Assembly: GCA_036562495.1 (NCBI GenBank)
Contig: DATCKA010000061.1
Span: 1 to 61,292, forward strand
DNA length: 61,292 bases
Direction of reading: 5' to 3'
From: Geochorda sp036562495
GTDB lineage: Bacteria; Bacillota; Limnochordia; Limnochordales; Geochordaceae
Part shown: piece by piece, positions 1 to 8,016 of the stretch
Position numbering within the stretch: position 1 is the first letter of the stretch
Layout: every line of letters starts with the position of its first letter
The notes under the pieces: generated by a model
The model's database searches: none
Seen by the model: the letters and a program-made list of their open reading frames with translations, nothing else
What the model was told of the DNA's origin: nothing
Program-made: the position numbers and the translations under genes

Positions 1-27
1 GCCACAGGCGCCGCGGCATGCTGCGAC

Positions 28-792
28 TCACCTCTTGCGCAAGCGCTCGAAGGCAGAAGAGGCAGCCCCCATCAGCAGCCGCAGGTCCGAGGTGACGGAG
101 ACGAACTGAAATCCTTCTCGGGCCACCGCGTCGGCCTCTTCGGCGTCGCGGGCCATGTAGCCCGCCGCCTTGCCCGCCGAGCGGGCCGCATCCAGGATGC
201 GCCGGACCGCCGCCCGGTACTCGGGATGGTCGAAGCGGCGAAAGAGCCCCAGGCTCGCGGAGAGATCGTTGGGGCCTACGAAGAGGAGATCCACCCCGTC
301 GACCCGAGCGATGGCCTCCACCGAGTCCAGCGCCGACCGGGTCTCTATCTGCACGCCGACCAGCACGCGCTCGTTCCACGTGGCGAAGTAGTCGGCCAGC
401 GACAGCCCGTAACGGCTGGCTCGGGTCCCCGCGGCGCCCCGCACGCCCTCGGGGGGATAGCGGCACGCCGCCACCACCTGCCGGGCCTCCTCGGGCGAAC
501 TGATCAGAGGCACCAGCACGCCCATGGCGCCGCGGTCCAGCGCCTTCTTGATCAGGGCGAGGTCGTTGGCCGCGACCCTCACCAGAGGGGTGACGTCAGT
601 CCCGGCCGCCGCGATGGCCCGGATCATCTCCTCCAGCGTCTGCTCATCGACGGCGGCGTGCTCGGTGTCGATCACCAACCAGTCGGGCCCCAGCAGGGCC
701 AGCGCCTCCGCGACGGTCGGACAACCCAGGGCCAGCCACGTGCCGAAAGTAGGGCGACCGCTACGAAGGCGCTGCTTGAGGGAGTCGGTCAT
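28..792 (-). CDS. HpcH/HpaI-family aldolase
   Basis: This 254-residue protein belongs to the class II pyruvate aldolases of the HpcH/HpaI family. These cytosolic TIM-barrel enzymes use a divalent metal to cleave or form 2-keto-3-deoxy acids, yielding pyruvate and an aldehyde. The N-terminal stretch TFGTWLALGCP and the segment DWLVIDTEHA (about residues 37-46) are characteristic, as are VPLISSPEEA and the metal/substrate region GVQIETRSALDSVEAIARVDGVDLLFVG-like segment in the middle. The length matches the family. The physiological aldehyde substrate cannot be read from the sequence. It lies 88 bp downstream of a same-strand dehydrogenase, so the two may share a transcript in a catabolic pathway. 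Confidence 0.9.
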   Translation of the reverse strand: MTDSLKQRLRSGRPTFGTWLALGCPTVAEALALLGPDWLVIDTEHAAVDEQTLEEMIRAIAAAGTDVTPLVRVAANDLALIKKALDRGAMGVLVPLISSPEEARQVVAACRYPPEGVRGAAGTRASRYGLSLADYFATWNERVLVGVQIETRSALDSVEAIARVDGVDLLFVGPNDLSASLGLFRRFDHPEYRAAVRRILDAARSAGKAAGYMARDAEEADAVAREGFQFVSVTSDLRLLMGAASSAFERLRKR

Positions 793-880
793 GGCGCGGG
801 CAACTCCCTTCCGTGGTCAACGAAGAAGGGTATGACGCCCGGGGCCGACATCCTCCTCGGAAGGGCCGATGGGGCCGGCT

Positions 881-1945
881 CTACCAGCCGGCCCCGGACC
901 ACCATCCCGGCGCGGCCAGGTCCTTGACCGACAGCAGGCCAGGCGGCGCATCCATCACACGGGGGATCGCGTTGGTGACGGCCGCCACCGTGGCCGTGTC
1001 GCCGAAGATCCCGCCAGGCACGACCACCTGCAGCGGCGGCTCCCCGGTGATGCGCAGGTGGTCCACGTCGCGGCCGCTGTCCGCGGCCGGGGCGTCCTCC
1101 GACTCGGGAGGGTCGAGGGCCATCACGAGGTCCAGGCGCACCCGCTCCCGGTCACCCTCCCATGCCGTCACCGTCTGAAACAGTCCCTGCACCTGGCCCG
1201 GGCGGACCGAGAGGTAGGGGGTCTCGATGGGACGGGAGGCGATGAGCGGCCGCACCACGTTGTCGATGCGGTCGACCCTCCAGCGCAGCCCCGCGGCCAC
1301 CAGGGCGGCCGACTCCGGCAGTCCGATGTGGCCCAATCGGCCCTCGGCGACGAGGCGGTCGAACTCTTCGGGCGTCAGGCCCGACCCGATCTTGCGCTGC
1401 AGCGGGCCCCGCCGACGGGAGGCGTCGACCACCCGCCGGGCGTAGACGTGCTCCACCCGGGTGCAGACGCCTGTCACCACCAGAGGGAAGAGATCCATGA
1501 CGAAGCCGGGGTTGACCCCGGTGCCCAGCACCGTCACGCCAGCCTGCCGTGCGGCGCGGTCCAGGCGCTGGGCCGGCTCGGGGTGATGGTACCAGGGCCA
1601 GGCCAGCTCCTCGCACGTGGAGATGACGCTCAGCCCCGCCTCCACCAGGGCCAGGAGCTGGTCCATGACGGACTCCAGGTGCGATCCCGTCGAATGGAGG
1701 GCCACGCAGGCCCCGGCCAGGGCACCGGGGTCGAACCGCGGCTGGACCTCGATGCCCACCGGAGGCCGCCCCACCAAGGTCCCCACGTCCTGGCCCGCCT
1801 TGTCGGGAGCCGGGTCGACCGCCCCCACCAGTCGCACGCCGGGCATGTCGAGGACCCGGCGGACGATCCCCTGGCCGATGGGGCCAAGGCCGATCTGCAC
1901 GACGCCGATGCGATGATCGGGATGGAGCGCGTTAGAGCCTGCCAT
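881..1945 (-). CDS. Dihydrodipicolinate-reductase-like dehydrogenase (2,4-diaminopentanoate dehydrogenase type)
   Basis: This 354-residue NAD(P)-dependent oxidoreductase resembles the DapB-like family that includes 2,4-diaminopentanoate dehydrogenase. It begins with a Rossmann motif (VVQIGLGPIGQGIVR) and carries the family blocks STCEELAWPW, GTGVNPGFVMDLFP, RRGPLQRKIGSG, LGHIGLPES and a C-terminal GGIFGDTATVAAVTNAIPRV. The ATG at 1945 is preceded by GGGAG at a good distance; an open frame extends further upstream to 2173 but has no family similarity there. Whether the substrate is an amino acid of lysine or ornithine degradation is not determined. The aldolase gene follows on the same strand. 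Confidence 0.82.
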   Translation of the reverse strand: MAGSNALHPDHRIGVVQIGLGPIGQGIVRRVLDMPGVRLVGAVDPAPDKAGQDVGTLVGRPPVGIEVQPRFDPGALAGACVALHSTGSHLESVMDQLLALVEAGLSVISTCEELAWPWYHHPEPAQRLDRAARQAGVTVLGTGVNPGFVMDLFPLVVTGVCTRVEHVYARRVVDASRRRGPLQRKIGSGLTPEEFDRLVAEGRLGHIGLPESAALVAAGLRWRVDRIDNVVRPLIASRPIETPYLSVRPGQVQGLFQTVTAWEGDRERVRLDLVMALDPPESEDAPAADSGRDVDHLRITGEPPLQVVVPGGIFGDTATVAAVTNAIPRVMDAPPGLLSVKDLAAPGWWSGAGW

Positions 1946-2022
1946 CACGGATCTCCCTTCACGGCCGTCCACTCGTCGTAAAACTCCACCCCTTTTCGGC
2001 GCCGGTCCCCGTAACCCTTCGA

Positions 2023-2055
2023 CCCCTGACGAGGCTCTCGAGCCCCGATCAGGGG
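2023..2055 (-). terminator. Hairpin at the 3' end of the secreted-protein gene
   Basis: Arms CCCCTGA (2023-2029) and TCAGGGG (2049-2055) pair perfectly and enclose a second short stem (GGCTC/GAGCC). The distal arm contains the stop codon of the minus-strand gene. There is no clear T-run, so it may stabilise the transcript end rather than terminate intrinsically. Confidence 0.4.
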
Positions 2056-3122
2056 TGCGTGGTGAAGCCGACGGCGAGGCGTCCGGCCGAGCTCGCCTCC
2101 ACGTGCCAGTGCGGCTGGTCGTCACCGCCGAAGTCGAGGCCGACACGCCAGGCCCAACCCACCGGGCGCTCACGGCTCTCGATGACGAGCGGCTCCCCCT
2201 CGTACGGCGGCTGCCCCGGCGCGGCCACGACGAACCGGTCTTGGAGGTGCCGGGAGCGGGTGGCCCACCAGGCTACGCCCCCGGCCGTGGCCGAGATCCC
2301 TCGCCCCAGAGGCCATCGCACCTCCAGCGGGAGCACCACGCCGTGCCAGCGCACCTCCACTTCGTCACACTGCGAGCGGTCGTACGTCGCCCACTCCGAC
2401 CCACTCGTCTCATCCCGCAGCAGCACCGGAGCCGGCCGGGTCACGTAGCGGGACCACCCTTGATGCTGCACCCAACCGACCCCTCCCGACAGCTCCCCCG
2501 CTCCCCAGGCCCCGACCATGCGGACGGCGATGTGCCCCTCGCTCCATCCGCCGCTGGCCGTGCCACCCGCGACCCATTGTTGCGTCACGGCGGCCTGGGT
2601 GTGGCGTGTCCACTGCTCGAGAGGCCCGGCCCATGTGCCGTACGCCCCTGCGGCTTCCACGCGGATGGCCCGCCGGGGCTCCCAACGGTGCTCCCACGCG
2701 TAGCCCATCGAGAGGCCCCCTCCGGTGCCGTGCCATTGCCGGAGGCCTTCCTCCAACGAGCCGTCCACGATGGTCGCGCTCTCGTAGACGTGCCCCTCCA
2801 CTCCGATGACCTCGACGTCGCACTGGAGGCGCGGCACCGAGTCGGCTTCGGGCGAGGCCAGGTCCAGTCCGGCTCTCCAACGATGCACGCGCCGGCCTCC
2901 CTCCAGGACGGCCGACGACGCAGGCAAGGACGACCAGACCAGGGGGCTCGAGTCGGGGGAGGCAGGCAGGCGTATCACGCTGGCATCGGCCCTGACCCGG
3001 ACGTGAGGGCGGGCCGGCGACGTCTCCAGGCGGGACGCCTCACGAGGAGACCCTGCATCCGTGGCACCCGCGGCGGAGGCCATGGCGAGGACGGCGATAG
3101 TGGAGATTAACAGTGTCTGCAA
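2049..3122 (-). CDS. Exported beta-rich protein, putative outer-membrane protein
   Basis: This 357-residue protein is not recognised as a named family. It has a hydrophobic N-terminal signal peptide (MQTLLISTIAVLAMASAAGA) and then a chain rich in Trp, Tyr, Gly and alternating hydrophobic residues, such as GYAWEHRW, AYGTWAGPL, AAVTQQWV and HIAVRMVGAW. This pattern suggests a beta-barrel or beta-sandwich envelope protein. It does not end in Phe, so a classical barrel-assembly signal is absent. The start appears to be TTG, with GGGAG nine bases upstream. A similar exported beta-rich protein lies at 38789-39475. Outer-membrane location is inference. Confidence 0.6.
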   Translation of the reverse strand: MQTLLISTIAVLAMASAAGATDAGSPREASRLETSPARPHVRVRADASVIRLPASPDSSPLVWSSLPASSAVLEGGRRVHRWRAGLDLASPEADSVPRLQCDVEVIGVEGHVYESATIVDGSLEEGLRQWHGTGGGLSMGYAWEHRWEPRRAIRVEAAGAYGTWAGPLEQWTRHTQAAVTQQWVAGGTASGGWSEGHIAVRMVGAWGAGELSGGVGWVQHQGWSRYVTRPAPVLLRDETSGSEWATYDRSQCDEVEVRWHGVVLPLEVRWPLGRGISATAGGVAWWATRSRHLQDRFVVAAPGQPPYEGEPLVIESRERPVGWAWRVGLDFGGDDQPHWHVEASSAGRLAVGFTTHP

Positions 3123-3232
3123 GCGCTAACACTCCCATCCAGTCTTGGTAAACTCTGCCTCCCTTGGCATCCCTTGCTACTCCGCCGGTCCCTCGGCTCC
3201 TGCCGGGTCTCGTCCGACCGGCCGCGGGCATG

Positions 3233-3269
3233 AAAAGAGGAGGGCCCCGCTGCATGCGAGGCCCTCCTC
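3233..3269 (-). terminator. Rho-independent terminator after the Spo0E-like gene
   Basis: Perfect 10-bp arms GAGGAGGGCC (3237-3246) and GGCCCTCCTC (3260-3269) surround a 13-nt loop. On the minus strand the stem is followed by TTTT (complement of 3233-3236). It lies about 40 bp downstream of the Spo0E-like stop codon. Confidence 0.75.
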
Positions 3270-3310
3270 GCTCACCGCCATCATCGGCCCTGGCCGGTCG
3301 GCCGGATCCA

Positions 3311-3601
3311 CTACCCCCGCCTGCGCCAGCGTGTTATCTGGACGTACTGCAAGATCAACCGATCCAATTCATCGTGCAGACCGGGGTCGTCCTCGTAACG
3401 GACCCCGCCGTGAGCGTAAAGCTTGTGCCTGAGCTCCTCGATCCGCCTCTTGACCGTCTCCGCTTCGCTCACTTGCGCCTGCGCGCGCTCCTCACCGACC
3501 AATCGCCCATCCCCTGCCCTTTCAACGGGCGCGGCGGCAGCCGTTGGAACAAGCCGAGCCGGGCGACGACCGGATGATGACGTCGCGACCTCCAGGTCCA
3601 T
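3311..3601 (-). CDS. Spo0E-like aspartyl-phosphate phosphatase
   Basis: This 96-residue protein ends in a Spo0E-type helical hairpin: KRRIEELRHKLYAHGG, then HDELDRLILQY. The family motif is SQELD followed by an I-x2-Y segment; here the Ser-Gln is replaced by His-Asp while ELD is kept. Spo0E proteins dephosphorylate Spo0A~P and delay sporulation. The N-terminal 45 residues are low-complexity and unlike the family (usually 50-85 residues), so translation may begin internally, for example at the GTG of VSEAETVKRR. No strong ribosome site decides the start. The assignment rests on this short motif, and a structural analogue without phosphatase activity is possible. Confidence 0.6.
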   Translation of the reverse strand: MDLEVATSSSGRRPARLVPTAAAAPVERAGDGRLVGEERAQAQVSEAETVKRRIEELRHKLYAHGGVRYEDDPGLHDELDRLILQYVQITRWRRRG

Positions 3602-3675
3602 TGGCAGGCGGCCCGCATCCCTCCTCCGTCTCGGTGTATGAGACCCCTGTCAAAGCATCTAGTCGTTAACCTTTC

Positions 3676-3691
3676 ACCGAACGGATTCGGT
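3676..3691. promoter_or_regulatory. Inverted repeat in a divergent intergenic region
   Basis: ACCGAA (3676-3681) and TTCGGT (3686-3691) form a perfect 6-bp inverted repeat with a 4-nt spacer. It sits midway between the divergent Spo0E-like and TraF-like genes, where an operator would be expected. A minus-strand TTGACA lies nearby but no good -10 partner was found. Confidence 0.3.
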
Positions 3692-3759
3692 TTCCTTCGC
3701 GACTTCAGCAGGGGACGCCCCCAAACCGGGCGAACCGGGAAAGTGCTGGAAGATTCGTC

Positions 3760-4773
3760 ATGAAACGGCATGAGTCGCTCCTGGTCTGCGTGCTGGGTCT
3801 GGCGCTGGCGTCCGTGGGGCTGACGGGATGCCGGAGCCGGGCGGCAGCCCCTGCGGATCTCGCACCGTCGGTCGCCGTCCCGACGGCGAGCCCCGTGGCG
3901 GCGGCCCTGGGGGGCACCGCCGCGGGCTGGATCGACGACCTGTCCGCCCTCTACCTCGATCCAGCGGGGCTCGCCGGGCGTCGCTTCGAGGGTAGCGTGG
4001 CGACAGCCGTCGCCGCCGGCGCTCCCTACCCTGCCCTTGCCGACCAGCTGGATGCGCTGCGCCGGCTCGTCTCGGCCCCTGATGCGTCGCTCACCGACGC
4101 TCGCGCACGGGTCACCACGCTCGGCGGGCTGCTCATGGACGCCTCGGGCCTGGCCTTGCTTGCTGTGGGAGAGGCCGACGTACGGGACGGCTCGGGGGAC
4201 GCCCGTCTGCTCTCCGCCTTCAGCTTCGGGGCGGGCTACTCCATCGGCCCTCGGTGGCTGTCGGCCCGCTGGCAGGCGGGCACGGCCCTGCGCCTGCTCC
4301 AGGCCCACGAGGCTCGCCCGGATCAGGGCAGGAGCTGGGTCGGCAGAGGGTTCGCCATCGATGCGGCCGTACGCGCCACCTGGGCGGAGACGCTGTCGGT
4401 CGGCCTGGTCCTGCACGACCTGGCGGGCAGCCTCACCTGGCGCGACCAGGATGGCGCTGTCGCGGGAGCCCGCCAGTGGCTGCTCTCGGGGAGCCGAGCC
4501 CGGGTCGGGATCGCCCTCGTCTCCCCCGATCGGCGCACGCGCCTGACGGGCGAGGCGGGCCTCGACGGCGCGTGGGGCATCGGGCTGGAGCAGCGGGTGC
4601 TGGGCGACCGGGTGGCGGCTCGGGTCGGCAAGGGGCGTCTGGCCGGCCTGGGTCCGTCCGACACCATGGGGGTGGGCCTGCGGCTGGGGCCGCTGGCGCT
4701 CGACGCGGCACTGGTGCTGCCTCAGGGAGACGAGGCGCCTGTGCTGGCGGCGGCCCTTCGCGTCGCCTTCTAG
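3760..4773 (+). CDS. TraF/PorV-like outer-membrane protein with lipobox
   Basis: This 337-residue protein has a signal peptide ending in a lipobox (VGLTGC, Cys at about 24). The block AALGGTAAGWIDDLSALYLDPAGLAG resembles the N-terminal signature of TraF_2/PorV/UPF0164-type outer-membrane proteins, which describe a sampled protein followed by asparagine/aspartate-Pro-Ala-Gly. The rest alternates polar and hydrophobic residues as in beta strands (RWLSARWQAGTALRLLQ, LSVGLVLHDLAG). The chain ends in LAAALRVAF, and the C-terminal Phe is typical of barrel proteins. GGAAG eight bases upstream supports the ATG. Having both a lipobox and a barrel signal is odd; one may be fortuitous. Function unknown. 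Confidence 0.6.
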   Translation: MKRHESLLVCVLGLALASVGLTGCRSRAAAPADLAPSVAVPTASPVAAALGGTAAGWIDDLSALYLDPAGLAGRRFEGSVATAVAAGAPYPALADQLDALRRLVSAPDASLTDARARVTTLGGLLMDASGLALLAVGEADVRDGSGDARLLSAFSFGAGYSIGPRWLSARWQAGTALRLLQAHEARPDQGRSWVGRGFAIDAAVRATWAETLSVGLVLHDLAGSLTWRDQDGAVAGARQWLLSGSRARVGIALVSPDRRTRLTGEAGLDGAWGIGLEQRVLGDRVAARVGKGRLAGLGPSDTMGVGLRLGPLALDAALVLPQGDEAPVLAAALRVAF

Positions 4774-4799
4774 GCCCGGGCGAGCTAGGCCCGGGCGAG
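4771..4799. repeat. Tandem 14-bp direct repeat between convergent stop codons
   Basis: TAGGCCCGGGCGAG occurs at 4771-4784 and again at 4786-4799, one base apart. The first copy begins with the TAG of the plus-strand gene. The second supplies the stop and last codons of the minus-strand gene. Each copy contains the palindrome GCCCGGGC. Confidence 0.9.
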
Positions 4800-6815
4800 G
4801 CAGTGCACGCGCCCCTTTCCGGCTCTCTTGGCCTCGTACAGCGCCCGGTCCACCGCCCGCAGCAGCTGCTCCTCGTCCTCCCCGCAGACGGGATAGACCG
4901 CGACCCCCGCGCTGGCCGACGTGAAGACCCGCTCCTGCCCCACCAAGAGCGGCGTGCGTGCCACGGCTCCCACGATGCGCTCGGCCACCCGCTCGGCGTC
5001 TTCCAGCGGCGTCTCCGGCAGGACCACGACGAACTCGTCGCCCCCGTAGCGGGTGACGATGTCGCCTGCCCGGACATGGGCCCGGATGACGTCGGCCAGC
5101 AGCGCCAGGTAACGGTCCCCCACCAGGTGCCCGTAGCGGTCGTTGACCTCCTTGAGGTGGTCCGAGTCCAGCATGATGAGGCTCAACGGCGCCCCTGAGC
5201 GGCGCGCCCGCGCGAGCTCCCGAGCCAGCTCCCGGCGAAGCATCCGCGCGTTGCCCAGCCCCGTCATGGAGTCGGTCATGGCCAGCTGCACCGTCTGCTC
5301 GTAGAGACGGGCGTTCTCCACGTAGATGGCCGCCTGGCCGGCGATGGTGGCCAGGAGCTCGAAGTCCTCCTGAGTGTAGGCACCCGGCCGGTAGGCCTGG
5401 GCCGAGATGGTGCCCACCACCCGTGACTCGAGGATCATGGGCACGATGATGGCCGAGGCCGGCTCCTCGGGGACCCCCACCAGGCGCCGGCCCGGGACCG
5501 GGCGGTCCATCTCCTCCGGACGGCGGTTGATGAAGAGCGGCCGTCCCGTGCGCACCACCTCCACCGTGGGGCCTCGGTCGGCCGGCAGCGTGACGGGAGC
5601 GTAGCGCTGGCCCTTGTCCACGATGAAGGCGGCGTGCAGCGCCTCCTTCTCGGGCTCGTACAGCGTGATGACGAAGGCCTCCACGGGCATGACCCGCGCG
5701 ACCTCGCGGAAGATGGTCTCGAACAGGGGCTCCAGCCTCAGCGGCCGCGCCATGGCCCGGCTGATCTCGTGCAGGATGGCCAGGTGACGGGCGCGGCGTT
5801 GGTTCTGCGTGTAGGTGACCACGTTGTCCACCGCGGCGTCCCAGTGCTGGGCCAGCCGCTCCACCAACCGCTGCTCCTCGGGGGTTATCCGTCCCTGCCA
5901 CGGAGCTCGCCGCACTATGAGCCACCCCCAGCCGGGCTCGCCGCCCGCGATCCTCACGCGGCAGGCCACCTCCCGGGGGCTCAACGGCTGACAGACCGGC
6001 GGCTGAAGGTCGGGACGGAGGGGCAGCGACGCCATGACCGACGGATCGGGTGGCGGGGCCGTCGCCGGCCAGGTCGCGTATGGCTCCCAGCACCCGGCGT
6101 CGGGCCCGGGGACCATCAGGGCCACCTCGTGCACCCCGACGATGGCTGCGACCCGCTCGAGGGCCCGCTCCCCCCACTCGGCGGGCGTCCAGTCGCCGGC
6201 CTCCCGCTCGATGAGGTCGTGGAGAGCGAAGAGGCTCTGCTCCTGTTCGCAAACCCGAGCCTGCCGCCGGTTCAGCTCGGAGACCCGCTCCAGCACCGCC
6301 GCCTCGGCCGCCAGCGACCGCCCCATGGCCCACGCCACCAGGGCCGTGAGGCACATCCACCATGCCAGCTGGTTGGCGGCCGGGCCGCCATCGCCCCGTA
6401 CGAGCGCCTGGACGCCTGCCACCGTCAGCCATCCCATCAGGGCTACGACCCACGGAGCGCGGGAAGCCAGGCGCAGGCCCCACCCGAGGCTCCAGGTCAA
6501 GATGGCCAGAGGGGTGGCGTGGGGCCACGCGGCCGTGCCCGCCAGGCGGCCCGCCAGCACCACGGCCGCCAGGGTCAGGCCCGCTGCGGTCCACGATGCG
6601 CGGCGCTCGAGGGACGAGCAACCGCTTGCGACATCGGGCCTAGGAGAGGCACCCACCCTACGGGCCGCGGCCCACCGTAAGAGGATCGCCCCGGCGTATC
6701 CCACCGCCACCGCCAGGGGCGCCCCCGTGGGAAACCATGCCGCGTGCAACAGCGCCACAACGGCGCCCTCGACCGCCACGGCTGCGCCGAACTTCCAGCC
6801 CTCTGCCGCCCCCAC
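4785..6815 (-). CDS. Membrane GAF-GGDEF diguanylate cyclase
   Basis: This 676-residue protein should make cyclic di-GMP from two GTP. About five hydrophobic segments fill residues 10-165, followed by a coiled linker, a GAF-like sensor (about 335-485) and a C-terminal GGDEF domain. The active-site motif is GGDEF (591-595), preceded by RAGD five residues upstream, which is an intact inhibitory-site RxxD for product feedback. Other hallmarks are MTDSMTGLGN and DSDHLKEVNDRYGH. The start is a GTG. It follows the 384-residue hypothetical gene by 46 bp on the same strand and converges on the TraF-like gene. The ligand of the membrane and GAF sensors is unknown. Confidence 0.92.
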   Translation of the reverse strand: MGAAEGWKFGAAVAVEGAVVALLHAAWFPTGAPLAVAVGYAGAILLRWAAARRVGASPRPDVASGCSSLERRASWTAAGLTLAAVVLAGRLAGTAAWPHATPLAILTWSLGWGLRLASRAPWVVALMGWLTVAGVQALVRGDGGPAANQLAWWMCLTALVAWAMGRSLAAEAAVLERVSELNRRQARVCEQEQSLFALHDLIEREAGDWTPAEWGERALERVAAIVGVHEVALMVPGPDAGCWEPYATWPATAPPPDPSVMASLPLRPDLQPPVCQPLSPREVACRVRIAGGEPGWGWLIVRRAPWQGRITPEEQRLVERLAQHWDAAVDNVVTYTQNQRRARHLAILHEISRAMARPLRLEPLFETIFREVARVMPVEAFVITLYEPEKEALHAAFIVDKGQRYAPVTLPADRGPTVEVVRTGRPLFINRRPEEMDRPVPGRRLVGVPEEPASAIIVPMILESRVVGTISAQAYRPGAYTQEDFELLATIAGQAAIYVENARLYEQTVQLAMTDSMTGLGNARMLRRELARELARARRSGAPLSLIMLDSDHLKEVNDRYGHLVGDRYLALLADVIRAHVRAGDIVTRYGGDEFVVVLPETPLEDAERVAERIVGAVARTPLLVGQERVFTSASAGVAVYPVCGEDEEQLLRAVDRALYEAKRAGKGRVHCLARA

Positions 6816-6861
6816 CGGGCGCCTACGCCCCTCTTATCCGCCTGCCCCCATCACGTCCCCG

Positions 6862-8016
6862 TCACGGCCGCACGGGGGGCCTCCTCAGACCGACTCCCGT
6901 CCCCCGGGCGCCCCCCGGCTGCCCGGGGAGCGACGACGGCTCCCTACGTGGCAGGTACGGGGCCAGGTGCACGCCCACCAGGGCCTCGACGACCCCCACC
7001 CGCCCTGTCGACTGAGTATCGGCCAGCACCATCGACGCCGCGGCCGCCAGTCGTGCCATGGGCAGACGCCCGGCCCGGTCCAGCCGAAGCGCGACATAGG
7101 CCAGCCGCCCGGCGAGGCGCTGACGCATGGGCCCTTCGTGCAACGCCTCGCTCATGCGCAGGGCGATGCGCTCCATCAGCGCGTGCTGCGTGGCTGGCAA
7201 CAGCACGAGGCGGATGCTCGACTGACGGCGCGCCTCTTCCAGCATGGGCCCCAGTTCCTCGCGAAGATCCCACCGGACCTCGCCTGTCTCGAGCAGGGAG
7301 GCCGAGGCCCGTGCCCACCACTCCACCCTCTGGGCGTCGTCCCCCAGCGCCTCCAGCAGGCTGGGGCTCCAGCACGCCCGGGCCCACCCGTACGGCCCCT
7401 CGTCGACCTCGGGCAGGGCCGGCTCCAGTTGGGGCCGCAGCACGACGTACTCCCGGGGCAGCCCGATGCCGCTCTGGCGGGCCAGCGCGACCGCCCCCGC
7501 CAGCATCCGGGCACCCCACTCGGGCTCGACGGCCTGCAGGTCTCCGCCAGCCAGGCGCTCCATCTCCTGGGCGGCCTGTCGCCGGGCGACCCGTGTCGCC
7601 TCCAGCGCCTCCAGGCCCCGGCCGTCGCTGACCACCGCGCGCAACCACCAGGTCTCCTGGCGCAGCTCCCAGACCATCTCGAGCCTGGCGATGCCCGTCC
7701 CCTCGATGGCCGAAAGCAGGCACTGCGACGGCCTCGCGCCGCTCCCACCCCGGTCGGGCGAAGACGCACGGCCGGCCTGGGACGGGCCGGTCTCGGCCGG
7801 TGGCTCCACCACGATCCCCCGCGAGCGCAATCTCAGGAGCACTCGGCGAAGCTCCTTGGCCTGGGGCTTGGGCCATGACGCGGACGCCGCGATCATGGCG
7901 GCCAGGGTCACCCGGGCCTCCTCGGCGTCGGGGCCCCCTGCCGAAACGACACGCTCGAGATGCTGGAGCTCCTCGACCGTCGGCGCTGTACCGACCGGCC
8001 GCCCTGGATCAGCCAC
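6862..8016 (-). CDS. Hypothetical protein, 384 residues
   Basis: No family was recognised. The protein lacks a signal peptide and membrane segments and is Ala/Arg/Glu-rich, mostly predicted helical (for example RRQAAQEMERLAG and LLEEARRQSSIRLVLL-type stretches). It starts at a GTG that overlaps the last eight bases of the upstream HD phosphohydrolase gene, so it is probably translated from the same mRNA. The diguanylate cyclase gene follows 46 bp later. The C-terminal 30 residues are Pro/Arg/Gly-rich and likely disordered. Confidence 0.65.
   Translation of the reverse strand: MADPGRPVGTAPTVEELQHLERVVSAGGPDAEEARVTLAAMIAASASWPKPQAKELRRVLLRLRSRGIVVEPPAETGPSQAGRASSPDRGGSGARPSQCLLSAIEGTGIARLEMVWELRQETWWLRAVVSDGRGLEALEATRVARRQAAQEMERLAGGDLQAVEPEWGARMLAGAVALARQSGIGLPREYVVLRPQLEPALPEVDEGPYGWARACWSPSLLEALGDDAQRVEWWARASASLLETGEVRWDLREELGPMLEEARRQSSIRLVLLPATQHALMERIALRMSEALHEGPMRQRLAGRLAYVALRLDRAGRLPMARLAAAASMVLADTQSTGRVGVVEALVGVHLAPYLPRREPSSLPGQPGGARGTGVGLRRPPVRP

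Noticed and set aside
3760..4773. A conjugative-transfer role for the TraF-like protein
   Set aside because: The similarity is to the TraF_2/PorV outer-membrane group, and no conjugation genes are present in the window.
3469..6621. A 1050-codon minus-strand open frame
   Set aside because: It runs across the Spo0E-like and TraF-like genes and is a frame-shifted shadow of the diguanylate cyclase gene. The composition is Arg/Gly/Pro-rich with no domain.
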